Part shown: piece after piece, positions 41,441 through 50,499 of the stretch
Position numbering within the stretch: position 1 is the first letter of the stretch
Layout of the letters: every line of letters begins with the position of its first letter
From: Mesobacterium_A hydrothermale
GTDB taxonomy: Bacteria; Pseudomonadota; Alphaproteobacteria; Rhodobacterales; Rhodobacteraceae
Assembly: GCF_035818635.1 (NCBI RefSeq)
Contig: NZ_JAYLLH010000020.1
Coordinates: forward strand, 18,051-82,050
Direction of reading: 5' to 3'
DNA length: 64,000 nt
Notes under the pieces: model-generated
The model's database searches: none
What the model was told of the DNA's origin: nothing
The model's input: the letters and a program-made list of their open reading frames with translations, nothing else
Position numbers and translations under genes: made by a program

Positions 41441-43135
41441 TCAGGCGATGATCTCGAACTTGGTCACATCGACCATACCGCGGTCGGTGATCTTGAGCGC
41501 GGGGATCACCGGAAGGGCCAGGAAGGCCAGTTGCAGGAAGGGTTCGTGCAGCACCACGTCCAGAGATTTCGCCGCATCGCGCAACGAAACCAGGTGGTCA
41601 CGGACCTCTTCGAAACTGGCAAGGCTCATCAGCCCGGCCACCGGCAACGCCAGTTCGGCCAGAACCTTGCCGCCCTGCGTCACCACGAACCCGCCTTCCA
41701 GGTCCGACAGCCGGTTTGCAGCCAGCGCCATGTCGGCGTAGTCGACGCCGACACAGGCAATGTTGTGATGATCGTGGCAAACGGTCGAGGCAATGGCCCC
41801 CGACGTCATCCCGAACCCGCGCACGAAGCCGGTGGCGATGTTGCCGTTCCTGCCATGACGTTCGACCACGGCAATGCGCACAAGATCGCGGGCGGGATCG
41901 GGGCGCTTGTCGCCGTCTTCGATGGCGATCTCTTCGAACAGGTGACGCGTGATGATCTTGCCTTCGATGATGCCGATCACATCCGTTTCGGTCTTGTTGC
42001 CGGAGTGGCGGAAATCCTGCGCGGTCACCTTCAGCGCCTTGACCGAGCCACGGCCCACCGGTTCGATCCACTCGCGGGCGGCAAAGGCCGCGTCATTGGC
42101 AACCACCCCGCCACAAAGGACCAGCTGCGCATGGCAGCCTTCCAGGCTGTCGATAGCAACGATATCGGCGCGCTTGCCGGGGGCGATGATGCCGCGATCC
42201 TTCAGACCGAACGCCTCGGCACCGGACAGGGTGGCGGCGCGATAGGCAGCCAGTGGCGGCGTGCCCTGGGCGATCAGTTCGCGGATCATGTAGTCCAGAT
42301 GACCGAATTCGGCGATGTCCAGCGGATTGCGGTCATCGGTGCACAGGCACATGTAAGGCGCGGTGCGTTCGGTCAGCAGCGGCTGCAGCGCGTGCAGGTC
42401 TTTTGACACCGATCCTTCGCGGATCAGCACGCGCATCCCCTTGCGCAGCTTTTCCAATGCCTCTTCCGCTGTGGTCGCCTCGTGTTCGGTCCGAATGCCC
42501 GCCGCGACATAGGCATTCAGGTCCTTGCCGGACAGCAGCGGGCAATGGCCGTCGATATGGCCGCCCTGAAACAGCCGCAGCTTGTCCATCGCCTGAGGGT
42601 CGCGAAAGATCACTCCGGGATAGTTCATGAACTCCGCCATCCCGATGCCGGACGGATGCCCCATCAGCTCTGCCAAATCCGCAACCAGCAATTCGGCACC
42701 TGCGGTTTCCATATGGGTAGACGGCACGCAGGACGACAGCTGCACCCGGATGTCCATCAGCGTGTGGCGGCTGGCCTGCTGGAAATAGCGAATGCCCTCT
42801 GCACCGATCACGTTTGCGATTTCATGCGGGTCGCAGATCGTGGTGGTCACACCCCGCGGGGCGACACAGCGGTCGAATTCATAAGGCGTGATGCAGCTGG
42901 ATTCGATGTGCAGGTGGGTGTCGATGAATCCCGGCACAAGGATCAGGCCGGTGACGTCGATCACCTCTTTGCCGGTATAGTCGGCACAGATGCCGACAAT
43001 GGTATCGCCGCAGATCGCCACGTCACCGTCCAGCATCTCTCCAGTGATCAGGTCGAAGATGCGTCCACCGCGCAGGACCTTGTCCGCCGGTTCATCGCCC
43101 CTGCCCTGCGCGATGCGCCGTTCCAGATCCGCCAT
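41441..43135 (-). CDS. ade: Adenine deaminase
   Basis: This 564-residue amidohydrolase (MADLERRIAQGRGDEPADKVLRGGRIFDLITGEML...) should convert adenine to hypoxanthine in purine salvage. Landmarks are VPGFIDTHLHIESSCITPYEF (metal-binding His pair), CDPHEIANVIG, GHIDGHCPLLSGKDLNAY, CTDDRNP and the C-terminal VCHDHHNIACVG plus GGFVVTQGGKVLAELALPVAGLMS, all diagnostic of Ade. The length is normal. The upstream open frame to 43354 is not coding. Confidence 0.95.
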   Translation of the reverse strand: MADLERRIAQGRGDEPADKVLRGGRIFDLITGEMLDGDVAICGDTIVGICADYTGKEVIDVTGLILVPGFIDTHLHIESSCITPYEFDRCVAPRGVTTTICDPHEIANVIGAEGIRYFQQASRHTLMDIRVQLSSCVPSTHMETAGAELLVADLAELMGHPSGIGMAEFMNYPGVIFRDPQAMDKLRLFQGGHIDGHCPLLSGKDLNAYVAAGIRTEHEATTAEEALEKLRKGMRVLIREGSVSKDLHALQPLLTERTAPYMCLCTDDRNPLDIAEFGHLDYMIRELIAQGTPPLAAYRAATLSGAEAFGLKDRGIIAPGKRADIVAIDSLEGCHAQLVLCGGVVANDAAFAAREWIEPVGRGSVKALKVTAQDFRHSGNKTETDVIGIIEGKIITRHLFEEIAIEDGDKRPDPARDLVRIAVVERHGRNGNIATGFVRGFGMTSGAIASTVCHDHHNIACVGVDYADMALAANRLSDLEGGFVVTQGGKVLAELALPVAGLMSLASFEEVRDHLVSLRDAAKSLDVVLHEPFLQLAFLALPVIPALKITDRGMVDVTKFEIIA

Positions 43136-43190
43136 ACCGCCTGCTCCTTGCCCGTCTTTACGGCACAGAGTGACAGAGCGCGCGCCCGCG

Positions 43191-43907
43191 TCAAGCGCCC
43201 CGGCGCCGCGGCGTTGCCGCAGCGATCTGACGGCGGCGACTGGCCTGCACGCCGGCCGCCCTGACAAGCGCGCGGAACAGCTTGCGGTGGTCGGACCGGT
43301 AAAACAGATGTTCCGGGTGCCACTGCACCCCCAGAGCAAAGGGATCGCGGTCACGTTCCACCGCCTGGATCATCCCGGACCGGTCGCGGGCCGAAACGCG
43401 CAGACCGCGTCCCAGGGTGTCGACGGCCTGTGAATGCAACGCATTCACGCGCAGTTCGTCATGTTCAGTGATCTGCCACAACAGCGTACCGGGCACCACC
43501 TGCACCGTCTTGAGTGGCAAGACCGTGTCGCGCCGGGCGATGCCGAAGCTGCCGTAGGCGTCCTGATCCAGCGTTCCCCCCAGCACCACGTTTAGCATTT
43601 GCGCCCCGCGGCAAATCCCCAGCACCGGCAGACCACGCCTGAACGCCCCCCGCAGCACCGCGCGCTCCATGGCGTCGCGCGCAGGGTCGATCCGCGCGCT
43701 CATCGCCAGTTCACCGCCGTAAAGCGTGGGGGCAATGTCGTCGCCGCCTCCGATCACCACACCGTCCACCCGGTTCAGCGCCACATCGCGGGCGCGCTTC
43801 CAGCGAAGCGCGCGTCCCCCGCCAAGGCGGATCGACAGCGCGATCAACGGAAAGACGCGCCAGCCGGACCGGCGCGAAACGGTGACTCCAATCACCGGGC
43901 GGGTCAT
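43191..43907 (-). CDS. Class I glutamine amidotransferase-like hydrolase (PuuD/peptidase C26 family)
   Basis: This 238-residue protein begins MTRPVIGVTVSRRSGWRVFP. It has VDGVVIGGGDDIAPTLYGGE, the nucleophile elbow LGICRGAQMLN with the active Cys, VNALHSQAVD and GVQWHPEH (His-Glu of the triad), the pattern of gamma-glutamyl hydrolases such as PuuD. It overlaps the amidoligase gene by 4 bases, so the two likely act on the same gamma-glutamyl-type compound. The substrate is unknown. Confidence 0.88.
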   Translation of the reverse strand: MTRPVIGVTVSRRSGWRVFPLIALSIRLGGGRALRWKRARDVALNRVDGVVIGGGDDIAPTLYGGELAMSARIDPARDAMERAVLRGAFRRGLPVLGICRGAQMLNVVLGGTLDQDAYGSFGIARRDTVLPLKTVQVVPGTLLWQITEHDELRVNALHSQAVDTLGRGLRVSARDRSGMIQAVERDRDPFALGVQWHPEHLFYRSDHRKLFRALVRAAGVQASRRRQIAAATPRRRGA

Positions 43908-44839
43908 GCGTCCAGCACCTCCTGGCAGCGCACCGCCCAGGCAGCGCGACCGCCGCTGATCCCGGCCCGATGGGTTTGCCACGCCATCGCAAGCGCTTGC
44001 AACCGGTGCGGATCATCCGCCAGGCCTTCAACCGCGACCCATCTGTTCCACGGAACCGCAAGCGACCAGTCCGGCTCTCCGATCCGGCAATCGGGCAAGC
44101 GGTAATGCCATGTGGGCCGGGCCGAGATCGAGTCCATCCCCACTTGCGCCGCCACCCGGTCATGATCGATATGGGCAAACAGGCACATCAGATCCAGCCC
44201 ATGGTTCCGCGACCGTGTGTATCCCAGGTAAAGGTCGATCAAAGCCGCGACATCCCGTGGCGGGTCGCTTACCAGCGCATCGACAAAACCGCGCGGCCAC
44301 GGATCGACAAAAGGCAACAGGCGGCGCGACAGGTCCAGATCGGCCTGTGCGCGGATCATGTCTTCGCATAATGCATAGGCGGTGATGACAGGCAGCAAAT
44401 CGTCCAGCGTCTGGCCCCACACCTCTGGATTGAAGTGTACGCCGAACCCCAGAAGCCAGCCTTCCTCGGTTCCGCGCGCCCCTGCCGCGGCCAGCGTACC
44501 GACAACACGGTCAAGCACCGGCAACTTGTCCTGCGTCAGCGGCTCTGTCACGATTTCGACCGGTACCACCAACCGTGCCATATCCATCGCGGCGTCCCCC
44601 AGCAGGCGCTGCGCGTTTTCGCGGAACCGTATATCGAGATACACCTGCGTTTCGCCCAACGCGTCGCAACGGTGCAGGTAATCCGCGTGCGCCACCTTGC
44701 TGACTACGCCGCCCAGCGTGTCTTGCAGCACGTCGGCTGCGGCCGCCTCGGACAGGCCGCTGAACTCGATTTCGACACCGATATGTCGGGGGGTACCGCG
44801 CGTTGTCTCCCCACGCGGCAAGGGCTTGAACTTCAGCAT
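43904..44839 (-). CDS. Putative amidoligase (glutamine synthetase-like COOH-NH2 ligase)
   Basis: This 311-residue protein begins MLKFKPLPRGETTRGTPRHIGVEIEFSGLS. It contains VPVEIVTEPLT, GFGVHFNPEV and SRNHGLDLMCLFAHIDHDRV. The GVEIEF, EIVTEP and HFN motifs are the metal/ATP-binding residues of the amidoligase_2 family (glutamine synthetase-like fold). Family members are known next to class I amidotransferase-like hydrolases and are thought to form amide bonds in peptides or small metabolites. The product here is unknown. Confidence 0.85.
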   Translation of the reverse strand: MLKFKPLPRGETTRGTPRHIGVEIEFSGLSEAAAADVLQDTLGGVVSKVAHADYLHRCDALGETQVYLDIRFRENAQRLLGDAAMDMARLVVPVEIVTEPLTQDKLPVLDRVVGTLAAAGARGTEEGWLLGFGVHFNPEVWGQTLDDLLPVITAYALCEDMIRAQADLDLSRRLLPFVDPWPRGFVDALVSDPPRDVAALIDLYLGYTRSRNHGLDLMCLFAHIDHDRVAAQVGMDSISARPTWHYRLPDCRIGEPDWSLAVPWNRWVAVEGLADDPHRLQALAMAWQTHRAGISGGRAAWAVRCQEVLDA

Positions 44840-44874
44840 GGGGCAAGGGTAGTTCCCTGCCCCACGCAGTCAAG

Positions 44875-46275
44875 TCAGGCCAGCGATGGCAACCAGATCA
44901 CGATCGACGGGAACGCCACCAGAAGTGCGATGGTCACAGCATCGGCGATGAAAAACGGGGTCACGCCACGGAACACATCCTGCACCGAAAGTTCCGGGCG
45001 CACGCCGGCAACGACGAAGCAATTCAGGCCGATGGGCGGCGTGATCAGACAGAATTCCGCCATCTTGACCACAAGGATCCCGAACCAGACCGCACACATG
45101 GTGCCCGACATGCCAAACGCGCTTTCCGCAGCGGTCACGGACTCGCCCCCGTTCAGGGCCATGACCGCAGGGTAGACCACCGGCAGCGTCAGCAGCAGCA
45201 TTCCGATGGCGTCCATGAACATGCCCAGTACGGCATAGGCCAGCAGGATGCAGATCAGGATCGTCATCGGCGAATAGTGCAGGCTGGTCAGCCAGTCCGA
45301 GAAGGCCGCCGGCAGGTTGGCAAAGCCAAGGAAGCGCACATAGATCAGCACGCCCCAGATGATCGAAAAGATCATTGCCGACAGTTTCGCCGTTTCGATC
45401 AGCGCCTCTTTCAGTTCCGCCCACTTGATGCCCCGTATCAGCGCCATCAGGAAGACGATGAACGCCCCCACCGCACCGCCTTCGGTCGGGGTGCCCCAGG
45501 CATCGCCGCCGAACGGGTTGTAGACGAAAAAGATGATGATCACGACCACCAGAACGATGGGCAGCGCCGGCGGCAAACTGACCAGCCGCTCTTTCCAGGT
45601 AAAGCCACGCACCGGCGGGCCAAAGCCCTTGATCGTCAACGCCATGCCGATGATCAGCAGCGTATAGATGATCGCCGAGAACATGCCGGGAATGAACCCG
45701 GCAAGCAGCAGCTTGCCCACGTCCTGTTCCACGATGATCGCATAGATCACCAGGATTGCCGATGGCGGGATCAGGCTTGCCAGCGTCCCTGCGGCCGCCA
45801 CGACGCCCGCCGCGAACCGCTTGTCATAACCGATCTTGGTCATCTCTGGAATGGCGATGCGGGCAAAGACAGCAGCCGTCGCAACCGAAGCCCCCGACAC
45901 CGCGGCAAAGCCCGCGGTGGCAAAGACCGTCGATACCGCCAACCCGCCCGGCACCCAGGCGATCCAGCGTTTCGCCGCCTCGAACAAGGCGCGTGTCAGT
46001 CCGGCGTAATAGGCCAGGTATCCGATCAGGATGAACGTCGGGATCAGCGACAGTGCCTGACTGGCAACCTTGCCATGGGGCACCTGCCCGGCGGTCTTGA
46101 CCGCCACGGTGAGCGCCCAGCCGAAATCTTCGGGGTCATAGCCTTTCTTCGACCAGAAAATCCAGATCAGGCCGATCATCCCGGTCAGCGCCGCCGCAAA
46201 GGCCACGCGCATCCCCAGGACAACCATGACCAGCATGAAGCCGGTGACCCAAAGGCCGATTTCAATCGGTGTCAT
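44875..46275 (-). CDS. dctM: TRAP transporter large permease DctM
   Basis: This 466-residue integral membrane protein (MTPIEIGLWVTGFMLVMVVLGMRVAFA...) has about a dozen hydrophobic segments and the DctM motifs VASQALSLIPTFILIGYLAYYAG, GFAAVSGASVATAAVFARIAIPEM, GTLASLIPPSAILVIYAIIVEQDVGKLLLAGFIPG and FCLITPPIGLNCFVVAGV. It transports an organic acid with Na+ symport together with DctQ and DctP. It is slightly longer than typical and starts 4 bases after dctQ. Confidence 0.92.
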   Translation of the reverse strand: MTPIEIGLWVTGFMLVMVVLGMRVAFAAALTGMIGLIWIFWSKKGYDPEDFGWALTVAVKTAGQVPHGKVASQALSLIPTFILIGYLAYYAGLTRALFEAAKRWIAWVPGGLAVSTVFATAGFAAVSGASVATAAVFARIAIPEMTKIGYDKRFAAGVVAAAGTLASLIPPSAILVIYAIIVEQDVGKLLLAGFIPGMFSAIIYTLLIIGMALTIKGFGPPVRGFTWKERLVSLPPALPIVLVVVIIIFFVYNPFGGDAWGTPTEGGAVGAFIVFLMALIRGIKWAELKEALIETAKLSAMIFSIIWGVLIYVRFLGFANLPAAFSDWLTSLHYSPMTILICILLAYAVLGMFMDAIGMLLLTLPVVYPAVMALNGGESVTAAESAFGMSGTMCAVWFGILVVKMAEFCLITPPIGLNCFVVAGVRPELSVQDVFRGVTPFFIADAVTIALLVAFPSIVIWLPSLA

Positions 46276-46279
46276 GTCG

Positions 46280-46909
46280 TCAGTCCCTACCTTCGATCTG
46301 GCTGGCCTCTGCGGCGGCCTGCTCTGCAACGCTCTGGATCAGCGGCACAGCTACCGGTTCCGGCAGGCCCTTGACGAAGGCCCGGCCAAAGCCCCAGGCC
46401 TGAAGCGTCAGGCGCAGGCACAGAACGCTGAATGCAATCGGCGCAAGCAGTTTGGCAGGCCACAGCGGCAAGCCGATGTCGATCGTGCTGTCGCGCGACC
46501 AGTTCGGCTTGGTCATGTCAAAGCTGCGGTCGAAATGGCTGTAGGTGCCCCAGACCAGCAGGATCATCAGCCCCAAGACCAGAACCGTTGTCAGAAATTC
46601 GAAAAACCACAGCGTGCGGCCACGCAGCGCGCCCACCACGATATCCATGCGGATATGTCCGCCCAGCCTCTGCACATAGCTGACGCCAAGGAAGGCAATC
46701 AGCGGCATGGCCTGTTCGATCCAGTCGACATAGCCGCGCAGCGGTTCATTGAAGAAATTCCGTCCCGTCACCGAAACCACCGCAAGGACCATCAGTCCAA
46801 ATACGGTCAGCCCGGCAATCAGCGCCATCACGCGCTCGAGTTTGCTCAGCATCCGGTCAAGGCGGCTGAGTGTGCTGTCGTCCTCCAGCACGGCGGATGC
46901 ACCGGCCAT
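46280..46909 (-). CDS. dctQ: TRAP transporter small permease DctQ
   Basis: This 209-residue protein has four hydrophobic helices (LIAGLTVFGLMVLAVVSVTGR, AMPLIAFLGVSYVQRLGGHIRMDIV, FLTTVLVLGLMILLVWGTY, LPLWPAKLLAPIAFSVLCLRLTLQAW). The VSVTGRNFFNEPLRGYVDWIEQ and GGHIRMDIVV signatures of DctQ are present. It lies between the binding protein and large permease genes, separated from dctP by a structured gap. Confidence 0.92.
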   Translation of the reverse strand: MAGASAVLEDDSTLSRLDRMLSKLERVMALIAGLTVFGLMVLAVVSVTGRNFFNEPLRGYVDWIEQAMPLIAFLGVSYVQRLGGHIRMDIVVGALRGRTLWFFEFLTTVLVLGLMILLVWGTYSHFDRSFDMTKPNWSRDSTIDIGLPLWPAKLLAPIAFSVLCLRLTLQAWGFGRAFVKGLPEPVAVPLIQSVAEQAAAEASQIEGRD

Positions 46910-46927
46910 TGGGGTCTCCTTGAGATC

Positions 46928-47061
46928 ACCGGCGCTACGCCGGTCTGTCCAACGAAGCCCGCCCCGTTCTGGGTCGCGTCCACGGTCTTGCCAGACCGTC
47001 AGGCGCGCTCAGCACCGGGGCGGGTGTTGCGTAAGGTCGGGGCCCGGACAATTGCCCGGGC
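46928..47061 (-). promoter_or_regulatory. Cluster of hairpins between dctP and dctQ
   Basis: Four perfect stems lie in the 168-base gap: ACCGGCG/CGCCGGT (46928-46944), ACGGTCT/AGACCGT (46982-46999), an enclosing CCCGCCCCG/CGGGGCGGG (46958-47024), and GCCCGG/CCGGGC (47042-47061). They lack long T runs, so stabilising the dctP message or partial attenuation is more likely than full termination. Confidence 0.55.
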
Positions 47062-47077
47062 ACCCTCACCACAAGGC

Positions 47078-48094
47078 TCAGTTGCCAGCGCGGACTTTTC
47101 CAAGCGTCGAGAAGACGAGGTCATAAAGTTCCTGTGCGGGCAGACCCTGGGCCGTCATGTCGGCAATCCATGCCTTGTGGATCGGCTCGCCGCCCACTTT
47201 CTTGAACTCGGCCAGCTGCTCGTCAGAGATGACAACCTTCTTCACACCCTTTTCGGCCAGAATGCTGTCCCACTTCTTCAAAAGCTCGCCATAGTTTTCG
47301 AGGTAATAGGCAATCGCCTCGTCAACCGAACTGTCGAGCGCTGCGCGCTCGGCATCGGTCAGCGCTTCATAGGCGTCGATGTTCACCACGACCGGACAGT
47401 TCACCGTGCCGGGGTTCAGGTTTTCGGTCCACCAGGTGGCCTGATTGATGGTGCCGAAGGACAGATGGGCGTGCTGAGCAAAGGCCACGGTGTCAACGAC
47501 GCCGGATTCCATCGCCTGATAGGCTTCGGACGACGTGACGGAGGTCGGAACAGCACCAACCGCGGTGAACGCCTTGCCGATCCCGCCGGTCGCGCGCACG
47601 CGCATGCCGTCGAATTCCGCCAGTTTGTCGCGCGGATTGCCGGTCCCGACCAGATTGTATTGCGGCATCGGGCTGGTCATCAGCATCTTGGCATTCCACT
47701 GGGCCATTTCCTCGGCCACGGCGGGGTGGGCATAGATCGCGTGGCTGACGGCCACTTCTTCGTCCAGGTTGCGGACCCCCAGGAAGGGCAGTTCGAGCAC
47801 GGTGATCGCGCGGTTCTTGTCGGCATGGTAGCCGGCACAGAACTGCGCCATTTCGAAGGCGCCGATGGAAATCCCGTCAAGGTTTTCGGTGTTCTTGGAC
47901 AGGCCGCCATAGCTGATGTTCATCGTGAACTCGCCATTGGTCTTTTCGGCGACCAGGTCGGCCAGCTTGTGGATGTGCTCTGTGAAGGCGCGGCGCGAGC
48001 CCCAGACCGAAACGTTCCATTCCGTTGCCATTGCTTCGGTGGCAAAGGTGGTCGCGAGCGCAGCCACGGTCAGATGTTTCATGGTGATTTTCAT
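47078..48094 (-). CDS. dctP: TRAP transporter solute-binding protein DctP
   Basis: This 338-residue periplasmic protein has a signal peptide MKITMKHLTVAALATTFATEAMA cleaved near AMA-TEW. It contains FTEHIHKLADLVAEKTNGEFTMNISYGG, LDGISIGAFEMAQ, FDGMRVRATGGIGKAFTAVGAVPTSVTSSEAYQAMESGVVDTVAF and PVVVNIDAYEALTDAERA, typical DctP/TAXI-type ligand-binding segments. The likely ligand is an organic anion, not determinable from sequence alone. Confidence 0.93.
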   Translation of the reverse strand: MKITMKHLTVAALATTFATEAMATEWNVSVWGSRRAFTEHIHKLADLVAEKTNGEFTMNISYGGLSKNTENLDGISIGAFEMAQFCAGYHADKNRAITVLELPFLGVRNLDEEVAVSHAIYAHPAVAEEMAQWNAKMLMTSPMPQYNLVGTGNPRDKLAEFDGMRVRATGGIGKAFTAVGAVPTSVTSSEAYQAMESGVVDTVAFAQHAHLSFGTINQATWWTENLNPGTVNCPVVVNIDAYEALTDAERAALDSSVDEAIAYYLENYGELLKKWDSILAEKGVKKVVISDEQLAEFKKVGGEPIHKAWIADMTAQGLPAQELYDLVFSTLGKVRAGN

Positions 48095-48611
48095 AGATTG
48101 ACCTCCCGTTAGGTGCTGACGGTTTTTTCCGCCTTGGCAGGTAACCTAGCGAAAAGGTCAGGCGGTGCAAGCTTCCGAAACAGGGTTTCCGCAAGACAGA
48201 CACAAGAATCGGTTCTGTGCGCATCTTCCCACCACATGCCGCAGTTTTCGTATTTTGTACGGATCGGCCCGTGAACCTGACAGACCCTGAACACGGGATG
48301 CCGTGGTACACCTTGGCACACCGACGCTGAACGCTGGTCAACAAAAGACCTTTTCATTGTCAGTCGGTTGGCAGGCGGCGTCGATCAAAATTGACAAATT
48401 CGAATGCCGCTCTGAGAATTTGTTTTCAAAATTTTCGATCACAAACAAAAGGTTATTTAGAAATTTTCAAACCCGGGTATGCTTCGCGCAACGACCCGAA
48501 CGGGCGCCGGAGGAGACAGACAGCACAGCCCCACATCCCGCACCTCGGGATGGCCGTGCCCATGCCGACCCCGCGGCGCACCAGCGAACGCCAACTGAAC
48601 AGGGAAAGCCC
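48095..48611. other. Upstream region of dctP and adk, 517 bases
   Basis: This region lies between divergent dctP and adk. It is AT-rich around 48340-48480. TTGACA (48391-48396) and GAGAAT (48414-48419), 17 bases apart, form a plausible adk promoter. An open plus-strand frame through the gap lacks coding character. No other gene was found. Confidence 0.5.
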
Positions 48612-49301
48612 ATGATGGACGGCACTCAATCCAGCGCAACTTCTCCGGTCCTGATCCTGCTTGGCCCCCCGGGCGCGGGCAAGGGCACGCAGGCGCGGCT
48701 ACTGGAAGACAGGTTCGGACTTGTCCAGCTTTCGACCGGCGACCTGCTGCGCGCCGCCGTGGCGGCAGGGACCGAGGCGGGCAAGCAAGCCAAGGCGGTG
48801 ATGGAAGCCGGTGATCTGGTCAGCGACGACATCGTGATCGCGATCCTACGCGACCGTATGGCAGAGCCCGATTGCACCCGCGGCGTGATCCTTGACGGCT
48901 TTCCCCGCACCACGGTGCAGGCAGAGGCATTGGATGCGCTTCTGGCCGAAAGCGGTCAGAAGATCGACGCGGCCATCAGCCTTGAGGTTGACGACGCACA
49001 GATGGTGACCCGCGTGTCGGGCCGATATACCTGCGCGGCATGTGGCGAAGGCTATCATGACACGTTCAAGCAGCCCGAGGTTGCCGGCACCTGTGACAAA
49101 TGCGGCAGCACCGATTTCAAGCGTCGGGCCGACGACAATGCCGAAACGGTCTCCAGCCGGCTGGAGGCCTATCATGCCCAGACCGCGCCGCTGATCGCCT
49201 ATTACGATGCGCAAGGCGCGCTCAGCCGGGTGGACGCGATGGGGTCGATCAACAACATCTCGGGCGCGTTGGCGGCACTGGTGGAAAAAACCGTCGGCTG
49301 A
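48612..49301 (+). CDS. adk: Adenylate kinase
   Basis: This 229-residue enzyme, which interconverts ATP + AMP and 2 ADP, begins MMDGTQSSATSPVLILLGPPGAGKGTQA with the P-loop at 18-26. It has LSTGDLLRAAVAAG, GVILDGFPRTTVQAEALD and a LID zinc site with four Cys (YTCAACGEGYHD...GTCDKCGSTDFKRRADDN), as in long-LID adenylate kinases. The long Met-containing frame upstream is not coding. A start at 48615 (one codon later) is equally possible. Confidence 0.96.
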   Translation: MMDGTQSSATSPVLILLGPPGAGKGTQARLLEDRFGLVQLSTGDLLRAAVAAGTEAGKQAKAVMEAGDLVSDDIVIAILRDRMAEPDCTRGVILDGFPRTTVQAEALDALLAESGQKIDAAISLEVDDAQMVTRVSGRYTCAACGEGYHDTFKQPEVAGTCDKCGSTDFKRRADDNAETVSSRLEAYHAQTAPLIAYYDAQGALSRVDAMGSINNISGALAALVEKTVG

Positions 49302-49362
49302 CGGACACGCCCCGTATCGAAACACGGCACGCCCCGGGCAAGGTCCAGGGCGTTGCACGTTG

Positions 49363-50499
49363 TCAAATCAGCGTCGCCCCGCGCCAGACCTGGCGCACAG
49401 CCAGGTCCGAAGACAGCAGTGCGAAATCCGCCCGACTGCCAGGTGTCAGCCGCCCAAGGTCGCCGCGCCCGATCAGATCCGCCGGAATACGCGTTGCCAT
49501 CGCCAGCGCCTGCGCCAATGGCACACCGGCCTGCCCGACCATCACCGCGACCGCGGTTGGCAAATCCAGATCGGCCCCTGCCAGTGTACCATCCTCAAGT
49601 GTCAAGCGCCCCTGCCCGCGCAGGATTCGACGGCCGTTCAATGTGAATTCCGTTGCGTCGCTGCCCGCCACGGCCATGGCATCGCTGACAAGGAACAGTC
49701 GGTCGCCCATCACCCCCGCCGCCAAAGCCAGGTTGGCAGGATGCACGTGGATCCCATCGGCGATGATCCCCGCTGAGAGCCCGGTCAAGGTCAGCGCTGC
49801 ACCGGCCACCCCTGGATGGCGGCCCTCGACCTGCGACATGGCGTTGAACAGATGCGTGACGCACCGCGCCCCCGCTTGCGCGGCCGCAGCCACGTCTTCA
49901 TAGCGCGCCTCGGCATGGCCGAGCGACACCAGCACCTCGGCCTCTGCCAGCGCGGCGATCTGCGACGCACTGGCCGCGGCCGGCGCAAGCGTGATCTTGA
50001 GCATGGGCAGGCGCGCGGCGGCCGCGCGATAGAACCGCAGGTCGGCGTCGGTCATCGGCCGGATCAGCGCCGCGTCGTGCGCCCCCTTTCGGCGTGCGTC
50101 AAGATGCGGGCCTTCCAGATGCAGCCCGGCCACACCTTCGACGTTCTGGCATGCCTCGACCGCCGCATCGACGGCCGCCTCTACGACCTCGGGTGCGTCG
50201 GTGATCAGCGTCGGCACTATGGAGGTGGCGCCCGACCGGCCATGCGCCCTTGCCATCATGCGCAGCGTCTGTACATCCGGCGCATTGTTGAACAAACGCC
50301 CGCCGCCGCCGTTCACCTGAAGATCGACAAAACCCGGGGTCACGATGCCCGCGCCCAGCGCGGTTTTTTGCACATCGGCTGGCACGTCGGATTGCGGCAC
50401 GATGGCCAGAACCCGCCCGCCGTCGGTCAGCACCGCCGCGACATCATGCAGAAGCGTTCCGTCGAAGATACGATCGGCCAGAAAGGCCCGGCGACTCAC
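49363..50499 (-). CDS. nagA: N-acetylglucosamine-6-phosphate deacetylase
   Basis: This 378-residue enzyme uses a GTG start ((M)SRRAFLADRIFDGTLLHDVAAVL...) overlapping the kinase stop. Motifs include VTPGFVDLQVNGGGGRLFNNAPD, GLHLEGPHLDARRKGAHD (metal-binding Glu), SLGHAEARYEDV, THLFNAM (His) and FLVSDAMAVAG (catalytic Asp). It deacetylates GlcNAc-6-P made by the adjacent kinase, for chitin or peptidoglycan sugar recycling. It is convergent with adk. Confidence 0.93.
   Translation of the reverse strand: MSRRAFLADRIFDGTLLHDVAAVLTDGGRVLAIVPQSDVPADVQKTALGAGIVTPGFVDLQVNGGGGRLFNNAPDVQTLRMMARAHGRSGATSIVPTLITDAPEVVEAAVDAAVEACQNVEGVAGLHLEGPHLDARRKGAHDAALIRPMTDADLRFYRAAAARLPMLKITLAPAAASASQIAALAEAEVLVSLGHAEARYEDVAAAAQAGARCVTHLFNAMSQVEGRHPGVAGAALTLTGLSAGIIADGIHVHPANLALAAGVMGDRLFLVSDAMAVAGSDATEFTLNGRRILRGQGRLTLEDGTLAGADLDLPTAVAVMVGQAGVPLAQALAMATRIPADLIGRGDLGRLTPGSRADFALLSSDLAVRQVWRGATLI

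Noticed and set aside
48303..48611. N-terminal extension of adenylate kinase by about 103 residues
   Set aside because: The added sequence is non-homologous and AT-rich, and covers the likely promoter. The P-loop position fits the short form.
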